This document shows, in pieces, positions 9,987-20,757 of a stretch of 64,000 nucleotides of DNA (position 1 is the stretch's first letter; each line of letters starts with the position of its first letter). This stretch comes from Sphingomonas piscis (lineage in GTDB: Bacteria; Pseudomonadota; Alphaproteobacteria; Sphingomonadales; Sphingomonadaceae), in NCBI RefSeq assembly GCF_011300455.1, contig NZ_CP049869.1:2654036-2718035 (forward strand), read 5' to 3'. A model generated the notes under the pieces. That model worked only from the letters and a program-made list of their open reading frames with translations. It was not told the origin of the DNA and did no database searches. Both the position numbers and the translations under genes were made by a program.

Positions 9987-10784
9987 CTAGCGCCAGCTTG
10001 CCCGAACCTGAAAGGCCATCACCGCCGCAGCGATTGCCGCGTTCAGGCTGTCGGCCCGCCCCGACATCGAAATCTTCACCAAGAGGTCGCATTCCGGCTC
10101 GTAATCGGCGGGGAGCCCCTGCTGCTCATTGCCGATCAGCAAGAAGCAAGGCTTTTCGTAGGTAACGCCGAGATAGTCATGCTCGGTTTTGAGGCTGGTG
10201 CCGACCAGCTGGCCTTCACCGTTCCGGAGCCAGGCCAGGAACTCCGGCCACCGTGCCGCGGCGATTTGCTGCGTAAAAAGCGCTCCCATCGATGCGCGTA
10301 CCGCCTCGACGGAGAAGGGGTCGGCGCAATCGTCGATCAGTATAAGCCCGCCAGCGCCGACCGCGTCGCCGGTGCGCAAAATGGTCCCGATATTTCCCGG
10401 GTCGCGAAGCGCCTGCGCCACCAGCCAGAGAGGAGAACGCCCGCGATCAACCTTGGCCAGCGCCACGTCCGGCTGCCGGAAGGCGCCGAGCAGCATCTGC
10501 GGATTGTCCTTGCCGCTCATCTTCGTAAGGATCTCGGGCGTGGTCTCGATCACGTCGGCACCATTGGCCTCCGCGGCGGCGATGATCTCCTGGGCTAGCG
10601 GGTGAACTCCGCCAGCGCTGGAATAAGCAACGATCTCAGGAAGATGGCCCTCATCGCGCGCTTCGGCGATGATCCTCAGCCCCTCAGCTAGGAACAGGCC
10701 TTCACTGCGCCGCGCCTTCTTGTCGCGGAGGGAGCGGAGGCGTTTGACGGTGTCATTGGAAAAGGACGTGATCTGCCGGGGCAT
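9987..10784 (-). CDS. TrmH/SpoU-family RNA 2'-O-methyltransferase
   Basis: The 265-residue protein has an N-terminal substrate-binding domain beginning TSFSNDTVKRLRSLRDKKARRSEGLFLAEG, typical of 23S rRNA ribose methyltransferases of the RlmB/TsnR group. The SPOUT knot motifs follow: QALRDPGNIGTILRTGDAVGAGG (motif 1), FLLIGNEQQGL (motif 2) and ISMSGRADSLNAAIAAAV (motif 3). It probably methylates a ribose in rRNA or tRNA; the target site is not predictable. The start at 10784 (MPRQ) overlaps the HPr stop codon by one base (TGATG), so it is the last gene of the chvI-to-ptsH chain. A longer open frame upstream is a shadow of ptsH and its neighbour. Confidence 0.88.
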   Translation of the reverse strand: MPRQITSFSNDTVKRLRSLRDKKARRSEGLFLAEGLRIIAEARDEGHLPEIVAYSSAGGVHPLAQEIIAAAEANGADVIETTPEILTKMSGKDNPQMLLGAFRQPDVALAKVDRGRSPLWLVAQALRDPGNIGTILRTGDAVGAGGLILIDDCADPFSVEAVRASMGALFTQQIAAARWPEFLAWLRNGEGQLVGTSLKTEHDYLGVTYEKPCFLLIGNEQQGLPADYEPECDLLVKISMSGRADSLNAAIAAAVMAFQVRASWR

Positions 10785-11056
10785 CAATCTTCCCCGAAGC
10801 GGTCCTCGACCAGGGTGACGAGCTGGGTCATGGCGTCGTCTGCACCGTCGCCTTCGGTGTGAATGACGATGCTGTCGCCAAGCGCGGCGCCGAGCATCAT
10901 CAGGCCCATGATCGAGGTGCCGCAGACGCGGTTGCCGTCCTTTTCGACCTCGACCTTGGCCGGCAGCTGGGCGGCAAGTCCGACGAACTTGGCACTGGCG
11001 CGCGCATGCAGGCCCCGCCGATTGGTGATCTCGACCTGACGGCTGAGCACGCTCAA
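10784..11056 (-). CDS. ptsH: phosphocarrier protein HPr of the regulatory phosphotransferase system
   Basis: HPr relays phosphate from enzyme I to EIIA proteins. The 90-residue product has the active histidine in RGLHARASAKF (about residue 17) and the regulatory serine in GTSIMGLMML (about residue 48), the target of HPr kinase, whose gene lies 1.3 kb upstream in the same chain. No sugar permease is encoded nearby, so this is the regulatory (PTS-Ntr type) system of alphaproteobacteria rather than a sugar uptake system. Its start overlaps the upstream EIIA gene by 4 bases. Enzyme I (PtsP) and EIIA-Ntr are not in the window. Confidence 0.95.
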   Translation of the reverse strand: MSVLSRQVEITNRRGLHARASAKFVGLAAQLPAKVEVEKDGNRVCGTSIMGLMMLGAALGDSIVIHTEGDGADDAMTQLVTLVEDRFGED

Positions 11057-11469
11057 GCCGCGGCTTCCCCGGCTTCGCCGAGAATCTCGGAAGCGACCGA
11101 GATGTATTTGCGGCCAGCCTCGCGGGCGGCGGCAACGGCGGCATGCACGCCCATCACCTTGCGGGCACCTTCGAGGCGGATCAGCATCGGCAGGTTGATG
11201 CCGGCGATCACCTCGATATTCTCGCTCTTCATCAGGCTGATGGCGAGGTTGGACGGCGTACCGCCGAACAGGTCGGTGAGGATGATCACGCCCTTGCCCT
11301 GATCCACTCGGCCGATCGCATCCGCGATGTCCTGTCGGCGAGCCTCCATGTCGTCTTCCGGCCCGATGCAGATGCCTTCGATCGCGCCTTGCGGGCCGAC
11401 CACATGTTCCATTGCGGTGATGAACTCGGCCGCCAGACGGCCGTGGGTCACCAGCACTAGTCCGATCAT
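11053..11469 (-). CDS. manX: PTS EIIA component, mannose/fructose (ManX) family
   Basis: This 138-residue EIIA-Man domain has the phosphorylatable histidine in MIGLVLVTHGRLA (His9) and the DLFGGTPSNLAISLM motif of the family. Without any EIIB, EIIC or EIID, it can only be a regulatory phosphate acceptor fed by the neighbouring HPr, as known for the chvI-hprK-linked EIIA of Rhizobiales. I chose the ATG at 11469 because it gives the canonical start; the open frame continues upstream into rapZ but without similarity. It starts 4 bases after rapZ ends and overlaps ptsH by 4 bases. Confidence 0.93.
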   Translation of the reverse strand: MIGLVLVTHGRLAAEFITAMEHVVGPQGAIEGICIGPEDDMEARRQDIADAIGRVDQGKGVIILTDLFGGTPSNLAISLMKSENIEVIAGINLPMLIRLEGARKVMGVHAAVAAAREAGRKYISVASEILGEAGEAAA

Positions 11470-11473
11470 TCGT

Positions 11474-12373
11474 TCAACTCGCTTCCACTGGGGACCGCCG
11501 GTCGCCCTCGATCGTGTCGCGTGGCGGCGAGGGGAGGTCCCGGTGACGGACGTTCGGGGAAAAACCCGCGCCGCGCAACCGCTCCGCCATCTCCACGGCT
11601 GCGGCGACGGACCTGTGCCGTCCCCCCGTGCAGCCGAACGCGACCGTGACGTAATTCTTACCCGCGGCCCAGTAGCGGGGAATCCAGTCGGTGAGAAGCG
11701 ATTCCAGCCTGTCCACCGTGTCGCTCCAAGCGGGATCGGCAGCGACATAGTCTTGGACTGGGGCATCCTCACCTGTGAGCGGCCGAAGATCGTCTACCCA
11801 GTGAGGGTTGGCAAGGAAGCGCAGGTCGAACACCAGGTCTGCGGTGCGGGCAATGCCGCGCGCGAAGCCGAACGACATAAGGGTTAGAACTGGCTGCTCG
11901 GCATCGGACCCATAGCGGCGGATCAGTTCTTCACGGAGGTCCGCCGGCGTAAGCTCGGTCGTATCGATGATGCTGTCCGCCGTGTGGCGGAGCGTCGCCG
12001 TCGATGCACGCTCCCGGGCGATGCCATCCTCCGCCGGGCGGTCTGGCGCCAACGGATGGCGCCGCCGGGTCGCGGCATAGCGACGAAGCAGTTCGTTGCC
12101 CGAGCAATCGATGTAGAGAAGCTCGGTGACGATGTTGGGGATGGCGTGGAGGCTGTCCCGAAGCGTAGCCGGATCGAACCCGCGGCTCCGGACGTCCATA
12201 CCGATCGCCAGCCGTGCCCCGTCGGCGGCGCCGTCGACGAAACCGGAAACCAGGTTCAGAGGCAAATTGTCCGCGCAGTCCCAGCCGAGATCCTCCAGCA
12301 CGTCGAGCACCGTCGACTTGCCGGCTCCCGACATGCCGGTAACGAGAAGCAGTCGCGATCGCCGGCGTTCCAT
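11474..12373 (-). CDS. rapZ: RNase adapter RapZ
   Basis: RapZ is an RNA-binding adapter that in E. coli directs RNase E to the small RNA GlmZ and so controls GlmS and amino-sugar synthesis. The 299-residue product has an N-terminal kinase-like domain with Walker A GMSGAGKST and a C-terminal RNA-binding domain with VTVAFGCTGGRHRSV and a final VRHRDL segment. The ATG at 12373 overlaps the hprK stop codon by one base (TGATG). Nucleotide binding is expected. Whether a GlmZ-like RNA exists in this lineage is unknown, so the in vivo partner is open. Confidence 0.95.
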   Translation of the reverse strand: MERRRSRLLLVTGMSGAGKSTVLDVLEDLGWDCADNLPLNLVSGFVDGAADGARLAIGMDVRSRGFDPATLRDSLHAIPNIVTELLYIDCSGNELLRRYAATRRRHPLAPDRPAEDGIARERASTATLRHTADSIIDTTELTPADLREELIRRYGSDAEQPVLTLMSFGFARGIARTADLVFDLRFLANPHWVDDLRPLTGEDAPVQDYVAADPAWSDTVDRLESLLTDWIPRYWAAGKNYVTVAFGCTGGRHRSVAAAVEMAERLRGAGFSPNVRHRDLPSPPRDTIEGDRRSPVEAS

Positions 12374-12825
12374 CAGAACTTCCGACCGAAATGATCGAGT
12401 GCAATGGCGACCTTGGGAGCGGCCGAGGCGGTCCTGGCATCGATCCCGACCAGCGGGATCGCAATGCCAAGAATCGGGCGTTCGCTGCTGTCGTCCGGCA
12501 TTCGAACGACTTCGCCGGTAAGCTCCACCAGCAGGGCCACGGGAACGTCCGTGGCGTGCGGCATGTCGACGATGCCGAGGCCGCGGATCTCCAGCTTGCC
12601 GGCGATGGTGGGCGGGCAAGTTGAGATCAGTCGGTCGCCCTGGCGTTTGACGATGGTCTGGTCGTCGCTGACCAGTGTCCAGCCGCGATCGATCAGCTGC
12701 AGCGCCAGGTCCGATTTCCCCGCGCCAGACATTCCGGTGATGAGAACGGCGCGGCCATCCTTTGCAACCGTGCTGGCATGGATCGACTCGGATGAGAGCC
12801 GGGCGGCACCGGGCGCGCTGCTCAT
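12373..12825 (-). CDS. hprK: HPr kinase/phosphorylase, short alphaproteobacterial form
   Basis: This enzyme phosphorylates HPr on its regulatory serine. The 150-residue product contains only the catalytic domain: Walker A GMSGAGKSDLALQLIDRG (about residues 31-48), SDDQT, and the HprK signature EIRGLGIVDMP. The N-terminal domain of the roughly 310-residue Firmicute enzyme is absent, as is normal in alphaproteobacteria, so this is not a truncation. It overlaps chvG upstream by 4 bases and rapZ downstream by 1 base, showing translational coupling between the sensor kinase and the PTS regulators. Confidence 0.94.
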   Translation of the reverse strand: MSSAPGAARLSSESIHASTVAKDGRAVLITGMSGAGKSDLALQLIDRGWTLVSDDQTIVKRQGDRLISTCPPTIAGKLEIRGLGIVDMPHATDVPVALLVELTGEVVRMPDDSSERPILGIAIPLVGIDARTASAAPKVAIALDHFGRKF

Positions 12826-14393
12826 GGTCGGTCTGCCGCAGGCAGCTTGATAGTGAAGCGAGCGCCTGAAGGCGCGTCATCGCGGTCCTGCACGTCGATC
12901 TCCCCGTCATGACCCTCGACAATCGCTCGGGCGATCGCAAGGCCAAGTCCCGAATGGCGTCCGAAGCTGTCGGCGTCAGGCCTCACCGAGTGGAACCGGT
13001 TAAAGATCGCTTCCCGGGCGTCGGCGGGGACACCCGGACCCTCATCGTCGATGCGTATGCGCACTTCCTCTCCGACGCGGGAGGCAACAATCTCAACCAG
13101 CCCGCCCGGCGGCGAGAAGCTGACGGCATTGTCGACCAGATTGTCGATCGCCCGGGCAAGCCGTTCGGGGCGACCCATCACCACGGCAGTGGAGCGGCGC
13201 GGCCGGGCAAAGGCGATCCTGGCATTGCCCTTTTCCCGTCGCACGTCCCAGCTGTTAACCAGTTGTTCGATCAAAGTGCCGAGGTCGACCACTTCGAACG
13301 TCGCGCGGGCAAGTTCCGCATCGGTGCGCGCTGCTTCACCGATGTCGCCGATCAGTCGGTCGAGCCGCAGGACATCCTGCTTGGCAACGGCCAGAAGCTG
13401 CTGACGAAGTTCCGGCTTTTCCACGCGGTCCAAGCTGTCGAGGGCGGAGCGGAGCGAGGCGATGGGGTTCTTGAGCTCGTGGGTGACGTCGGCCGCGAAT
13501 GCCTCGATATTGTCGATCCGCTGGCGCAGCGACTGGCTCATGTCCGACACGGCGCGCGCAAGCAGGCCGATCTCGTCGCTGCGGGAGGGCAAGCGCGGAA
13601 CCTTGACTTCCCGGGCACGCCCCAGCCGAACCCGCTGTGCCGCCAGCGCAAGCCTCCTCAGTGGCCGAACGATGGTTCGTGCAAGAAACAGGGACAAGAG
13701 AACGGACAGAAGGATGGAAAGTCCGAGCATCAGCAGCAGGGCGCGCCGCTGCTCCCGAACCGTGCGGGTGAAGTTGCGGTCGTTGGAGGTCGACAAGAGG
13801 ACATAGCGACCCATTGGCTGCGCCGCGGAGAAGACTGGTGTCAGGTCGGGCGCGTTGCGGATCTGGTCGGCAACTTCGCCGGTCGAGCGGGCGCGCACCG
13901 CCTCTGGCCATGCGGTCAGCCGATCATTCACCGGCTCGGCGAAATCCTCATCGGCGATCGCGCCGACCAGGGCGTTGAACCCGCGATCGAGTGCGCGCGC
14001 CACGCTTTTGGTCCAGGGTTGCTGTGCGGGGTCACGGAGCGCGTAGGTGGGCCCGGTCGTCTGCCAGCTGTCGGCGACCAGCGCGCCATCGGGGCCGTAG
14101 AGGCGAAGCCGGGCCTTGCTCGCTTGTGCAAGCGCGCCGAGCGCTTTCGGGCGCTCACTAGCGGGAACAAGAGTCAGTGCGCGGGCGGCGATCCCGAGTT
14201 GCAGGTTGGTCTGCGATTCCCGTTCGTCGCTCAGCTGATTCCGGAATGCATCGAGATAGAGGACGCTGGCGGCGAGCAGCACAAGCGTGAGAACGTTCAC
14301 CGCGAGGATGCGGTGGGCAAGCGTCCATCGCCCCGACCAGCTTAGGTCGAGTCCCGGATCCTCATTCGTCGTCGAAACGGTATCCGACGCCAT
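12822..14393 (-). CDS. chvG: ChvG/ExoS-type sensor histidine kinase
   Basis: This is the membrane sensor of the ChvG-ChvI system, which in related bacteria responds to acid and envelope stress. The 523-residue product has two membrane segments (about residues 26-46 and 240-262) bracketing a periplasmic domain of about 190 residues. A HAMP linker beginning [17 protein letters not shown] follows, then the HisKA box [16 protein letters not shown] with the phospho-accepting His, and an ATPase domain with [26 protein letters not shown] and [14 protein letters not shown]. The chosen ATG (MASDTVSTT) lies inside the end of chvI, giving a 32-base overlap; no better start is seen. hprK follows with a 4-base overlap. 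Confidence 0.92.
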   Translation of the reverse strand: MASDTVSTTNEDPGLDLSWSGRWTLAHRILAVNVLTLVLLAASVLYLDAFRNQLSDERESQTNLQLGIAARALTLVPASERPKALGALAQASKARLRLYGPDGALVADSWQTTGPTYALRDPAQQPWTKSVARALDRGFNALVGAIADEDFAEPVNDRLTAWPEAVRARSTGEVADQIRNAPDLTPVFSAAQPMGRYVLLSTSNDRNFTRTVREQRRALLLMLGLSILLSVLLSLFLARTIVRPLRRLALAAQRVRLGRAREVKVPRLPSRSDEIGLLARAVSDMSQSLRQRIDNIEAFAADVTHELKNPIASLRSALDSLDRVEKPELRQQLLAVAKQDVLRLDRLIGDIGEAARTDAELARATFEVVDLGTLIEQLVNSWDVRREKGNARIAFARPRRSTAVVMGRPERLARAIDNLVDNAVSFSPPGGLVEIVASRVGEEVRIRIDDEGPGVPADAREAIFNRFHSVRPDADSFGRHSGLGLAIARAIVEGHDGEIDVQDRDDAPSGARFTIKLPAADRP

Positions 14394-15072
14394 ACAGGGT
14401 CTCGATTGCATCGAATTGCGGGTCGGTCGCACGGAACTTGCGCCTGATCCGCTTGATGTGACTGTCGATCGTGCGGTCGTCGACATAAACGTCGTCCTGG
14501 TAGGCGATATCGAGCAACTGATTGCGGCTTTTCACCACGCCAGGCCGCTGGGCAAGCGCTTCAAGGATCAGGAACTCCGTCACCGTCAGGGTGACGTCCT
14601 TGCCGCCCCACTTCACCTTGTGACGGGCGGGATCCATGGTCAGCCTGCCCCGCTCAAGCACTTGCTGCTGCGGTTCATCGTCCCCTGCCGAGACTTCGCC
14701 TCGCGCGAGATCCTGCCGGCGCAGCAAGGCGCGGATCCGGGCAATCAGCAGACGTTGGGAAAAAGGCTTAGCGATGTAATCGTCGGCGCCCATCGCCAGA
14801 CCCATCGCTTCGTCCAGTTCGTCGTCCTTGGATGTCAGGAAGATGACCGGCATGGCGCTGATTTCGCGAACCCGGCGGAGCAATTCCATCCCATCCATCC
14901 GGGGCATCTTTATATCGAAGACGCCAAGATCGGGAGGGTTGTCGCCGAACGCTTTCAGCGCTGCAGCGCCGTCGGTGTAGACCCGGGTCACGAAACCCTC
15001 GCTCTGGAGCGCGATCGACACGGAGGTGAGGATGTTGCGGTCATCGTCGACCAGCGCGATCACCTGGCTCAT
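14362..15072 (-). CDS. chvI: ChvI-type response regulator, OmpR family
   Basis: The 236-residue product has a receiver domain with the acidic pair in ALVDDDRNI, the phospho-acceptor Asp in [13 protein letters not shown], and Lys in [14 protein letters not shown] winged-helix DNA-binding domain follows, with [21 protein letters not shown] and [15 protein letters not shown]. It is the partner of ChvG encoded next. In relatives ChvI controls envelope, exopolysaccharide and acid-response genes. It heads the leftward chain and diverges from pckA across a 201-base region that holds repeats, so both promoters should be there. The gene order matches that in Rhizobiales. Confidence 0.94.
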   Translation of the reverse strand: MSQVIALVDDDRNILTSVSIALQSEGFVTRVYTDGAAALKAFGDNPPDLGVFDIKMPRMDGMELLRRVREISAMPVIFLTSKDDELDEAMGLAMGADDYIAKPFSQRLLIARIRALLRRQDLARGEVSAGDDEPQQQVLERGRLTMDPARHKVKWGGKDVTLTVTEFLILEALAQRPGVVKSRNQLLDIAYQDDVYVDDRTIDSHIKRIRRKFRATDPQFDAIETLYGVGYRFDDE

Positions 15073-15168
15073 CGGCTCGCTCCGGTCTGCCCCATCGTGG
15101 CGACTTAGCCAGCGGCAGCGGGGCAGACAAGGCCAGCGGCCGACGCCTTGCTATACCACATAACCAAT

Positions 15169-15225
15169 CTATAGGCCTCTACATAGCCTCGATGTTCCTC
15201 TAGATGGATGTCCATAGACCTCGAT
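15169..15225 (+). promoter_or_regulatory. repeat cluster between chvI and pckA, possible operator
   Basis: Three related blocks lie upstream of pckA: CTATAGGCCTCT at 15169-15180, ACATAGCCTCGAT at 15181-15193 and CCATAGACCTCGAT at 15212-15225. They share ATAG-N(0-1)-CCTC and have spacings of 12 and 31 bases. They are in the AT-richer part of the divergent chvI/pckA spacer, where a regulator of either gene would bind. A function as an operator, perhaps for ChvI, is a guess from position only. Confidence 0.35.
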
Positions 15226-15273
15226 CGAGGGTGGCCGGACGCACGGCCGCAACAAGAAGCTTTGGAGTAGAAT

Positions 15274-16884
15274 GTGGCAAACAGAGTCCCGAATCGCGGC
15301 TTGGATGCTCTCGGCATTTCCACCGGCGCGGAAATCCACTGGAACTTGGAAACGGCGCCTTTGGTGGAACGCGCGGTAGCGCGCGGCGAGGGGCAGTTGG
15401 CCAAGCATGGTCCGTTGGTGGTCCGCACCGGCAAGCATACCGGTCGAAGCGCGCAGGACCGCTTCGTCGTCCGCAACAGCGTGACCGAAGACAGCGTGTG
15501 GTGGGGCAGGTCGAACAAGCCCATGGAGCCGGAGGCCTTCGATCGCTTGCACGAAGATTTCCTCGCGGCGCTTGGCACGAAGGATCAGTTGTTCGTCGCC
15601 GATCTTTACGGCGGCTCGCAGCCTGAACATCGCGTCCATGTCCGCGTGGTCAACGAATATGCCTGGCATAATCTGTTCATCCGGACCTTGCTGGTCCGTC
15701 CCGATGCGGCCGACCTGCCTGATTTCGATCCCGAATATCTCATCATCGATTTGCCGACCTTCCGTGCCGACCCCGAGCGGCACGGCTGCCGCACGGAAAC
15801 GGTGATTGCCGTCAATCTGGAGAAGAAGATCATCCTGATCGGCGGCACCGCTTACGCCGGCGAGATGAAGAAGTCGGTGTTCGGCCTCCTCAACTTCATC
15901 CTTCCCGAACATGGGATCATGCCGATGCACTGCTCCGCCAACATCGGCGCAGCCGGCGACACGGCGATCTTCTTCGGCCTGTCCGGAACGGGCAAGACGA
16001 CCTTGTCAGCCGACCCCAAGCGGACGCTGATCGGCGACGACGAACATGGCTGGTCCGACACCGCGGTCTTCAATTTCGAAGGCGGCTGCTACGCCAAGAT
16101 GATCCGTCTTTCGGAAGAAGCCGAACCCGAGATTTACGCGACCACCAGGCGGTTCGGCACCGTCCTCGAAAATGTCGTCATGGATCCGGACACGCGTGAG
16201 CTCGACTTCGACGATGCCAGGCTGGCGGAGAACAGCCGGGGTGCTTACCCGATCGACTTCATCCCAAATTCGTCCGAAGCGAACATGGGGCCTGTCCCAC
16301 GGAACCTCGTGATGCTGACGGCAGACGCGTTCGGTGTGCTTCCGCCCATCGCGCGCCTGACGCCAGACCAGGCCATGTATCACTTCCTATCCGGCTACAC
16401 GGCCAAGGTCGCGGGCACCGAGATTGGCGTTACTGAGCCGGAGGCGACCTTCTCCACCTGTTTCGGCGCACCGTTCATGCCTCGCCACCCGTCCGTTTAC
16501 GGCAACCTGCTGAAGGCGCGGATCGCCGAGGGCGGTGTGTCGTGCTGGCTCGTCAACACTGGCTGGACCGGCGGCAAATATGGCGTCGGCCGCCGGATGC
16601 CGATCAAGGTCACCCGCGCGCTTCTCGACGCGGCGCTGGATGGCAGCCTCAACAATGCCGAGTTCCGCAAAGACCCCAACTTCGGCTTCGAAGTGCCGGT
16701 GGCGGTTCCGGGTGTCGACCCGACGATCCTCGATCCGCGCCGCACCTGGAGCGATCCCGCCGATTATGATGCGACCGCGGCGAAGCTGGTGGACCTGTTC
16801 GTCAGCAACTTCGCGCAGTTCGAAACACACGTCGACGAGGGTGTCCGGTCGGCAGCGCCGTCGGCGACAGCAGCGGCGGCGTAA
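15274..16884 (+). CDS. pckA: phosphoenolpyruvate carboxykinase (ATP)
   Basis: PckA converts oxaloacetate and ATP to phosphoenolpyruvate, the first step of gluconeogenesis. The 536-residue product has family length, the kinase P-loop GLSGTGKT (residues 235-242), the upstream metal-site region [17 protein letters not shown], and [10 protein letters not shown] just before the P-loop. The C-terminal [18 protein letters not shown] segment is also typical. It starts with GTG at 15274, with GGAG about 7 bases upstream; an overlapping ATG two bases earlier is in another frame. Its divergence from chvI is conserved in alphaproteobacteria and suggests shared control. Confidence 0.97.
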   Translation: MANRVPNRGLDALGISTGAEIHWNLETAPLVERAVARGEGQLAKHGPLVVRTGKHTGRSAQDRFVVRNSVTEDSVWWGRSNKPMEPEAFDRLHEDFLAALGTKDQLFVADLYGGSQPEHRVHVRVVNEYAWHNLFIRTLLVRPDAADLPDFDPEYLIIDLPTFRADPERHGCRTETVIAVNLEKKIILIGGTAYAGEMKKSVFGLLNFILPEHGIMPMHCSANIGAAGDTAIFFGLSGTGKTTLSADPKRTLIGDDEHGWSDTAVFNFEGGCYAKMIRLSEEAEPEIYATTRRFGTVLENVVMDPDTRELDFDDARLAENSRGAYPIDFIPNSSEANMGPVPRNLVMLTADAFGVLPPIARLTPDQAMYHFLSGYTAKVAGTEIGVTEPEATFSTCFGAPFMPRHPSVYGNLLKARIAEGGVSCWLVNTGWTGGKYGVGRRMPIKVTRALLDAALDGSLNNAEFRKDPNFGFEVPVAVPGVDPTILDPRRTWSDPADYDATAAKLVDLFVSNFAQFETHVDEGVRSAAPSATAAAA

Positions 16885-16906
16885 TCGCCGCCCGCGAGCG
16901 GGTCAC

Positions 16907-17362
16907 CTAAGTCGAAGGAAGTGTACGCTCGACGTCGATCCTCAGGCAATTGCCGTCGACGCCCGTGATCCGCGCCCGGTCGCCGGGTTGTGCGGGGCCC
17001 CCGCGGGCGCTCCATTCGCCGTCGCCTAACCGGACCCGGCCGCCATGGTCGTCCACGGCCTCGATAACCAGGACGGACCGGCCGATCAGACGTGCTGCCG
17101 GGTCGTTAAGATGCTTGGCATGATGGTCGACAGCGGCATTGCCGTAGATTCGGCGCCCCGCAGCAACCGCCAAGAGGGCGTAGAGTGCGAATAGGGCGAG
17201 CTGCGCGGGCACGCCCAGGCCGAACAATAGGGTAAAGGCGCCGGTCGCGATGGCGGCTGCACCGATGAATACGAGAAAGAAGCCGGGCGCGAGCATCTCC
17301 AGCATCAGCAGCAGGATGCCGCCGATCGCCCAGAGCCAGCCCGGCTCAAGCCCGAACGGCAT
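16907..17362 (-). CDS. NfeD-like membrane protein with OB-fold domain
   Basis: The 151-residue protein has three or four membrane helices in its first 80 residues (PGWLWAIGGILLLMLEMLAPG is typical of the NfeD1b group) and a C-terminal soluble OB-fold (about 90-145, with GRSVLVIEAVDDHGGRVRLG and PGDRARITGVDGNCLRI). NfeD proteins act with SPFH partners in membrane-domain organisation and quality control. The gene starts exactly where the SPFH gene ends (1-base overlap), the usual partner arrangement. The nfeD product lacks the long serine-protease domain of NfeD1a forms. Confidence 0.88.
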   Translation of the reverse strand: MPFGLEPGWLWAIGGILLLMLEMLAPGFFLVFIGAAAIATGAFTLLFGLGVPAQLALFALYALLAVAAGRRIYGNAAVDHHAKHLNDPAARLIGRSVLVIEAVDDHGGRVRLGDGEWSARGGPAQPGDRARITGVDGNCLRIDVERTLPST

Positions 17363-18369
17363 CAGCCTTCGATCCTCGGCAGTCCGGAAATGGTCGGTGG
17401 CGCCCCGCGGGAAGCAGTCGCCTCGCGCTTCACCTTGGGTGTCGCCTGCGCGTTGCCGCCTTCGCCGAACACCTCCTTGGCCAGCTCGCCGATGCCTCCG
17501 AGCGTTCCCATGAGTTGGGTGGCCTCGACGGGGAACAAGATGGTTTTCGCATTGGGCGAGGTCGCGAACTTGCCGAGCGCCTCGACATATTTCTGGGCGA
17601 CGAAATAGTTGATCGCCTGACCGCTGCCGCTCTCGATGGCGTCGCTGACCGCCTTCGTCGCCGCGGCTTCCGCCTGGGCAGCACGCTCGCGGGCTTCGGC
17701 TTCACGGAAGGCCGCCTCCTTCAGCCCCTCGGCCTGCAGGATTTTTGCCTGCTTTTCACCCTCGGCCCGGAGGATCTCGGACTGACGCATGCCTTCGGAC
17801 TCGAGGATGGCCGCACGCTTTTCGCGCTCGGCCTTCATCTGCCGGGTCATGGCGTTAACGATGTCGGAGGGCGGGCGGATGTCCTTCAGCTCGACCCGCG
17901 TGATCTTCACGCCCCACGCTTCCGTCGCATGGTCGACGACGGCGAGCAGCCGTGCGTTGATCTCGTCACGCTTCGACAACGTTTCATCGAGGTCCATCGA
18001 GCCCATGACCGTGCGAAGGTTAGTGGTCGAAAGCGCCATGATCGCCATGTAGAGGTCGCTGACCTCGTAAGCGGCCTTGGCAGCGTCCAGCACCTGGAAG
18101 AAGACGACACCGTCCACCGCCACCATGGCGTTATCCTTGGTGATGATCTCCTGGCCCGGAATGTCGAGCACCTGCTCCATCATGTTGATCTTGCGGCCGA
18201 CGCGGGTGACGAACGGGAAAACGAAGTTGATGCCCGGCTCGGCGACCCGAACGAATCGGCCGAAATGCTCCAGCGTATAGCGGTAGCCCTGATGAACGAT
18301 CTTGACGCTCATCATGATGAAGAGAACAACAAGCGCAACCAGCGCCAGCATGAATGTCGACAGCATCAT
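17362..18369 (-). CDS. SPFH/Band 7 (stomatin-like, paraslipin) protein
   Basis: The 335-residue protein has one N-terminal membrane helix (about residues 3-21), an SPFH domain starting IVHQGYRYTLEHFGRFVRVAEPGINFVFP, and a long helical region rich in Glu, Ala, Arg and Lys with repeats such as ILRAEGEKQAKILQAEG, which forms oligomeric coiled coils. A short Gly/Ala/Thr tail ends the protein. This is the QmcA/paraslipin group. Large ring assemblies in the inner membrane that hold proteases or lipids are known for relatives. It is encoded directly before and coupled to nfeD. Confidence 0.92.
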   Translation of the reverse strand: MMLSTFMLALVALVVLFIMMSVKIVHQGYRYTLEHFGRFVRVAEPGINFVFPFVTRVGRKINMMEQVLDIPGQEIITKDNAMVAVDGVVFFQVLDAAKAAYEVSDLYMAIMALSTTNLRTVMGSMDLDETLSKRDEINARLLAVVDHATEAWGVKITRVELKDIRPPSDIVNAMTRQMKAEREKRAAILESEGMRQSEILRAEGEKQAKILQAEGLKEAAFREAEARERAAQAEAAATKAVSDAIESGSGQAINYFVAQKYVEALGKFATSPNAKTILFPVEATQLMGTLGGIGELAKEVFGEGGNAQATPKVKREATASRGAPPTISGLPRIEG

Positions 18370-18435
18370 CGAATCTCACCCCCCAAGGTGACTGCATGAT
18401 GCGTCGTCCAGGCCGTAATCGGAAGGGAAATCGGT

Positions 18436-19221
18436 ATGGGTGCTGACCTTCATTCGGTGCGCTCTCTCCTGTTCCTTCCAGCCTCCAATCCGCGCGCGAT
18501 CGCCAAGGCGCGAACCTTGGCTGCGGATCTCGTGATTCTCGACCTCGAAGATGCGGTGAAGCCGGAGGACAAGGTAACGGCGCGTGCGACGGCGGTTGCG
18601 GCGTTGGCCGAGCCCTGGCCCATGCCGGTCGCAATCCGTATCGATGGCGTGCAGGATCTGCAGGCGGTCGCAGCATCGGCAGCGGACATCGTCGTGCTGC
18701 CCAAGGTCGAGGAAGCACCCGACACGATGGCGCAGCGTGCCGGCAAGCCCGTGATTGCGATGGTCGAGACCGCCCGTGCTGTCATGAACCTTCGCGAAAT
18801 CGTCGCCGCAAAGGGCGTAGCCGGCCTCTTGGTCGGCACCAACGATCTTGCGGCGGATCTTCGTCTGCCCGGCTCGTCGCGGCGACAGGCCATGGCGATG
18901 GCGCTTCAAAGCGTCGTCTGCGCCGCCCGCTCTGCCGAGCTTCCGGTTTGGGATGGAGTTTTCAACAGACTCGATGACCAGGATGGCTTTGAGGCTGAGT
19001 GCCGCGAGGGACGCGCACTTGGTTTCGACGGCAAGAGCTTGATCCACCCAAGTCAGATCGACCCCTGCCATCGCGTCTTTGTGCCCAGCGAAGAAGAGGT
19101 GGCCCGCGCAGAGCGGCTGATCGCGGCTGCGACGGGCGGTGCCCAGCGGTTTGAGGATGCGATGATCGAATCCATGCATGTCGATCAGGCCCGGCGCACA
19201 GTTGAGCGTGCCCGCCGCTAG
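18436..19221 (+). CDS. HpcH/HpaI aldolase/citrate lyase family (CitE-like) CoA-ester lyase
   Basis: The 261-residue protein follows the CitE-like TIM-barrel pattern: SVRSLLFLPASNPRAIAKA at the start, DLVILDLEDAVKPEDK with metal-site acidic residues, IRIDGVQD, VVLPKVEEA, VIAMVETARAVMNL, and GFDGKSLIHPSQID near the end. Relatives cleave or hydrolyse malyl-CoA, citramalyl-CoA or similar esters; the substrate here is not clear. It starts at ATG 18436, is divergent from the SPFH gene, and is followed 39 bases later by guaB. No CoA ligase or dehydratase is adjacent to define a pathway. Confidence 0.85.
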   Translation: MGADLHSVRSLLFLPASNPRAIAKARTLAADLVILDLEDAVKPEDKVTARATAVAALAEPWPMPVAIRIDGVQDLQAVAASAADIVVLPKVEEAPDTMAQRAGKPVIAMVETARAVMNLREIVAAKGVAGLLVGTNDLAADLRLPGSSRRQAMAMALQSVVCAARSAELPVWDGVFNRLDDQDGFEAECREGRALGFDGKSLIHPSQIDPCHRVFVPSEEEVARAERLIAAATGGAQRFEDAMIESMHVDQARRTVERARR

Positions 19222-20754
<1,533 letters not shown>

Positions 20755-20757
20755 GTC

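Noticed and set aside
11053..11772. Extended EIIA frame starting upstream inside rapZ
   Set aside because: The extra residues match nothing in the family, and the ATG at 11469 gives the canonical MIGLVLVTHG start.
12909..14345. A 478-codon open frame on the + strand opposite chvG
   Set aside because: It is antisense to a complete histidine kinase with clear motifs, and its translation looks like a GC-rich shadow without any domain.
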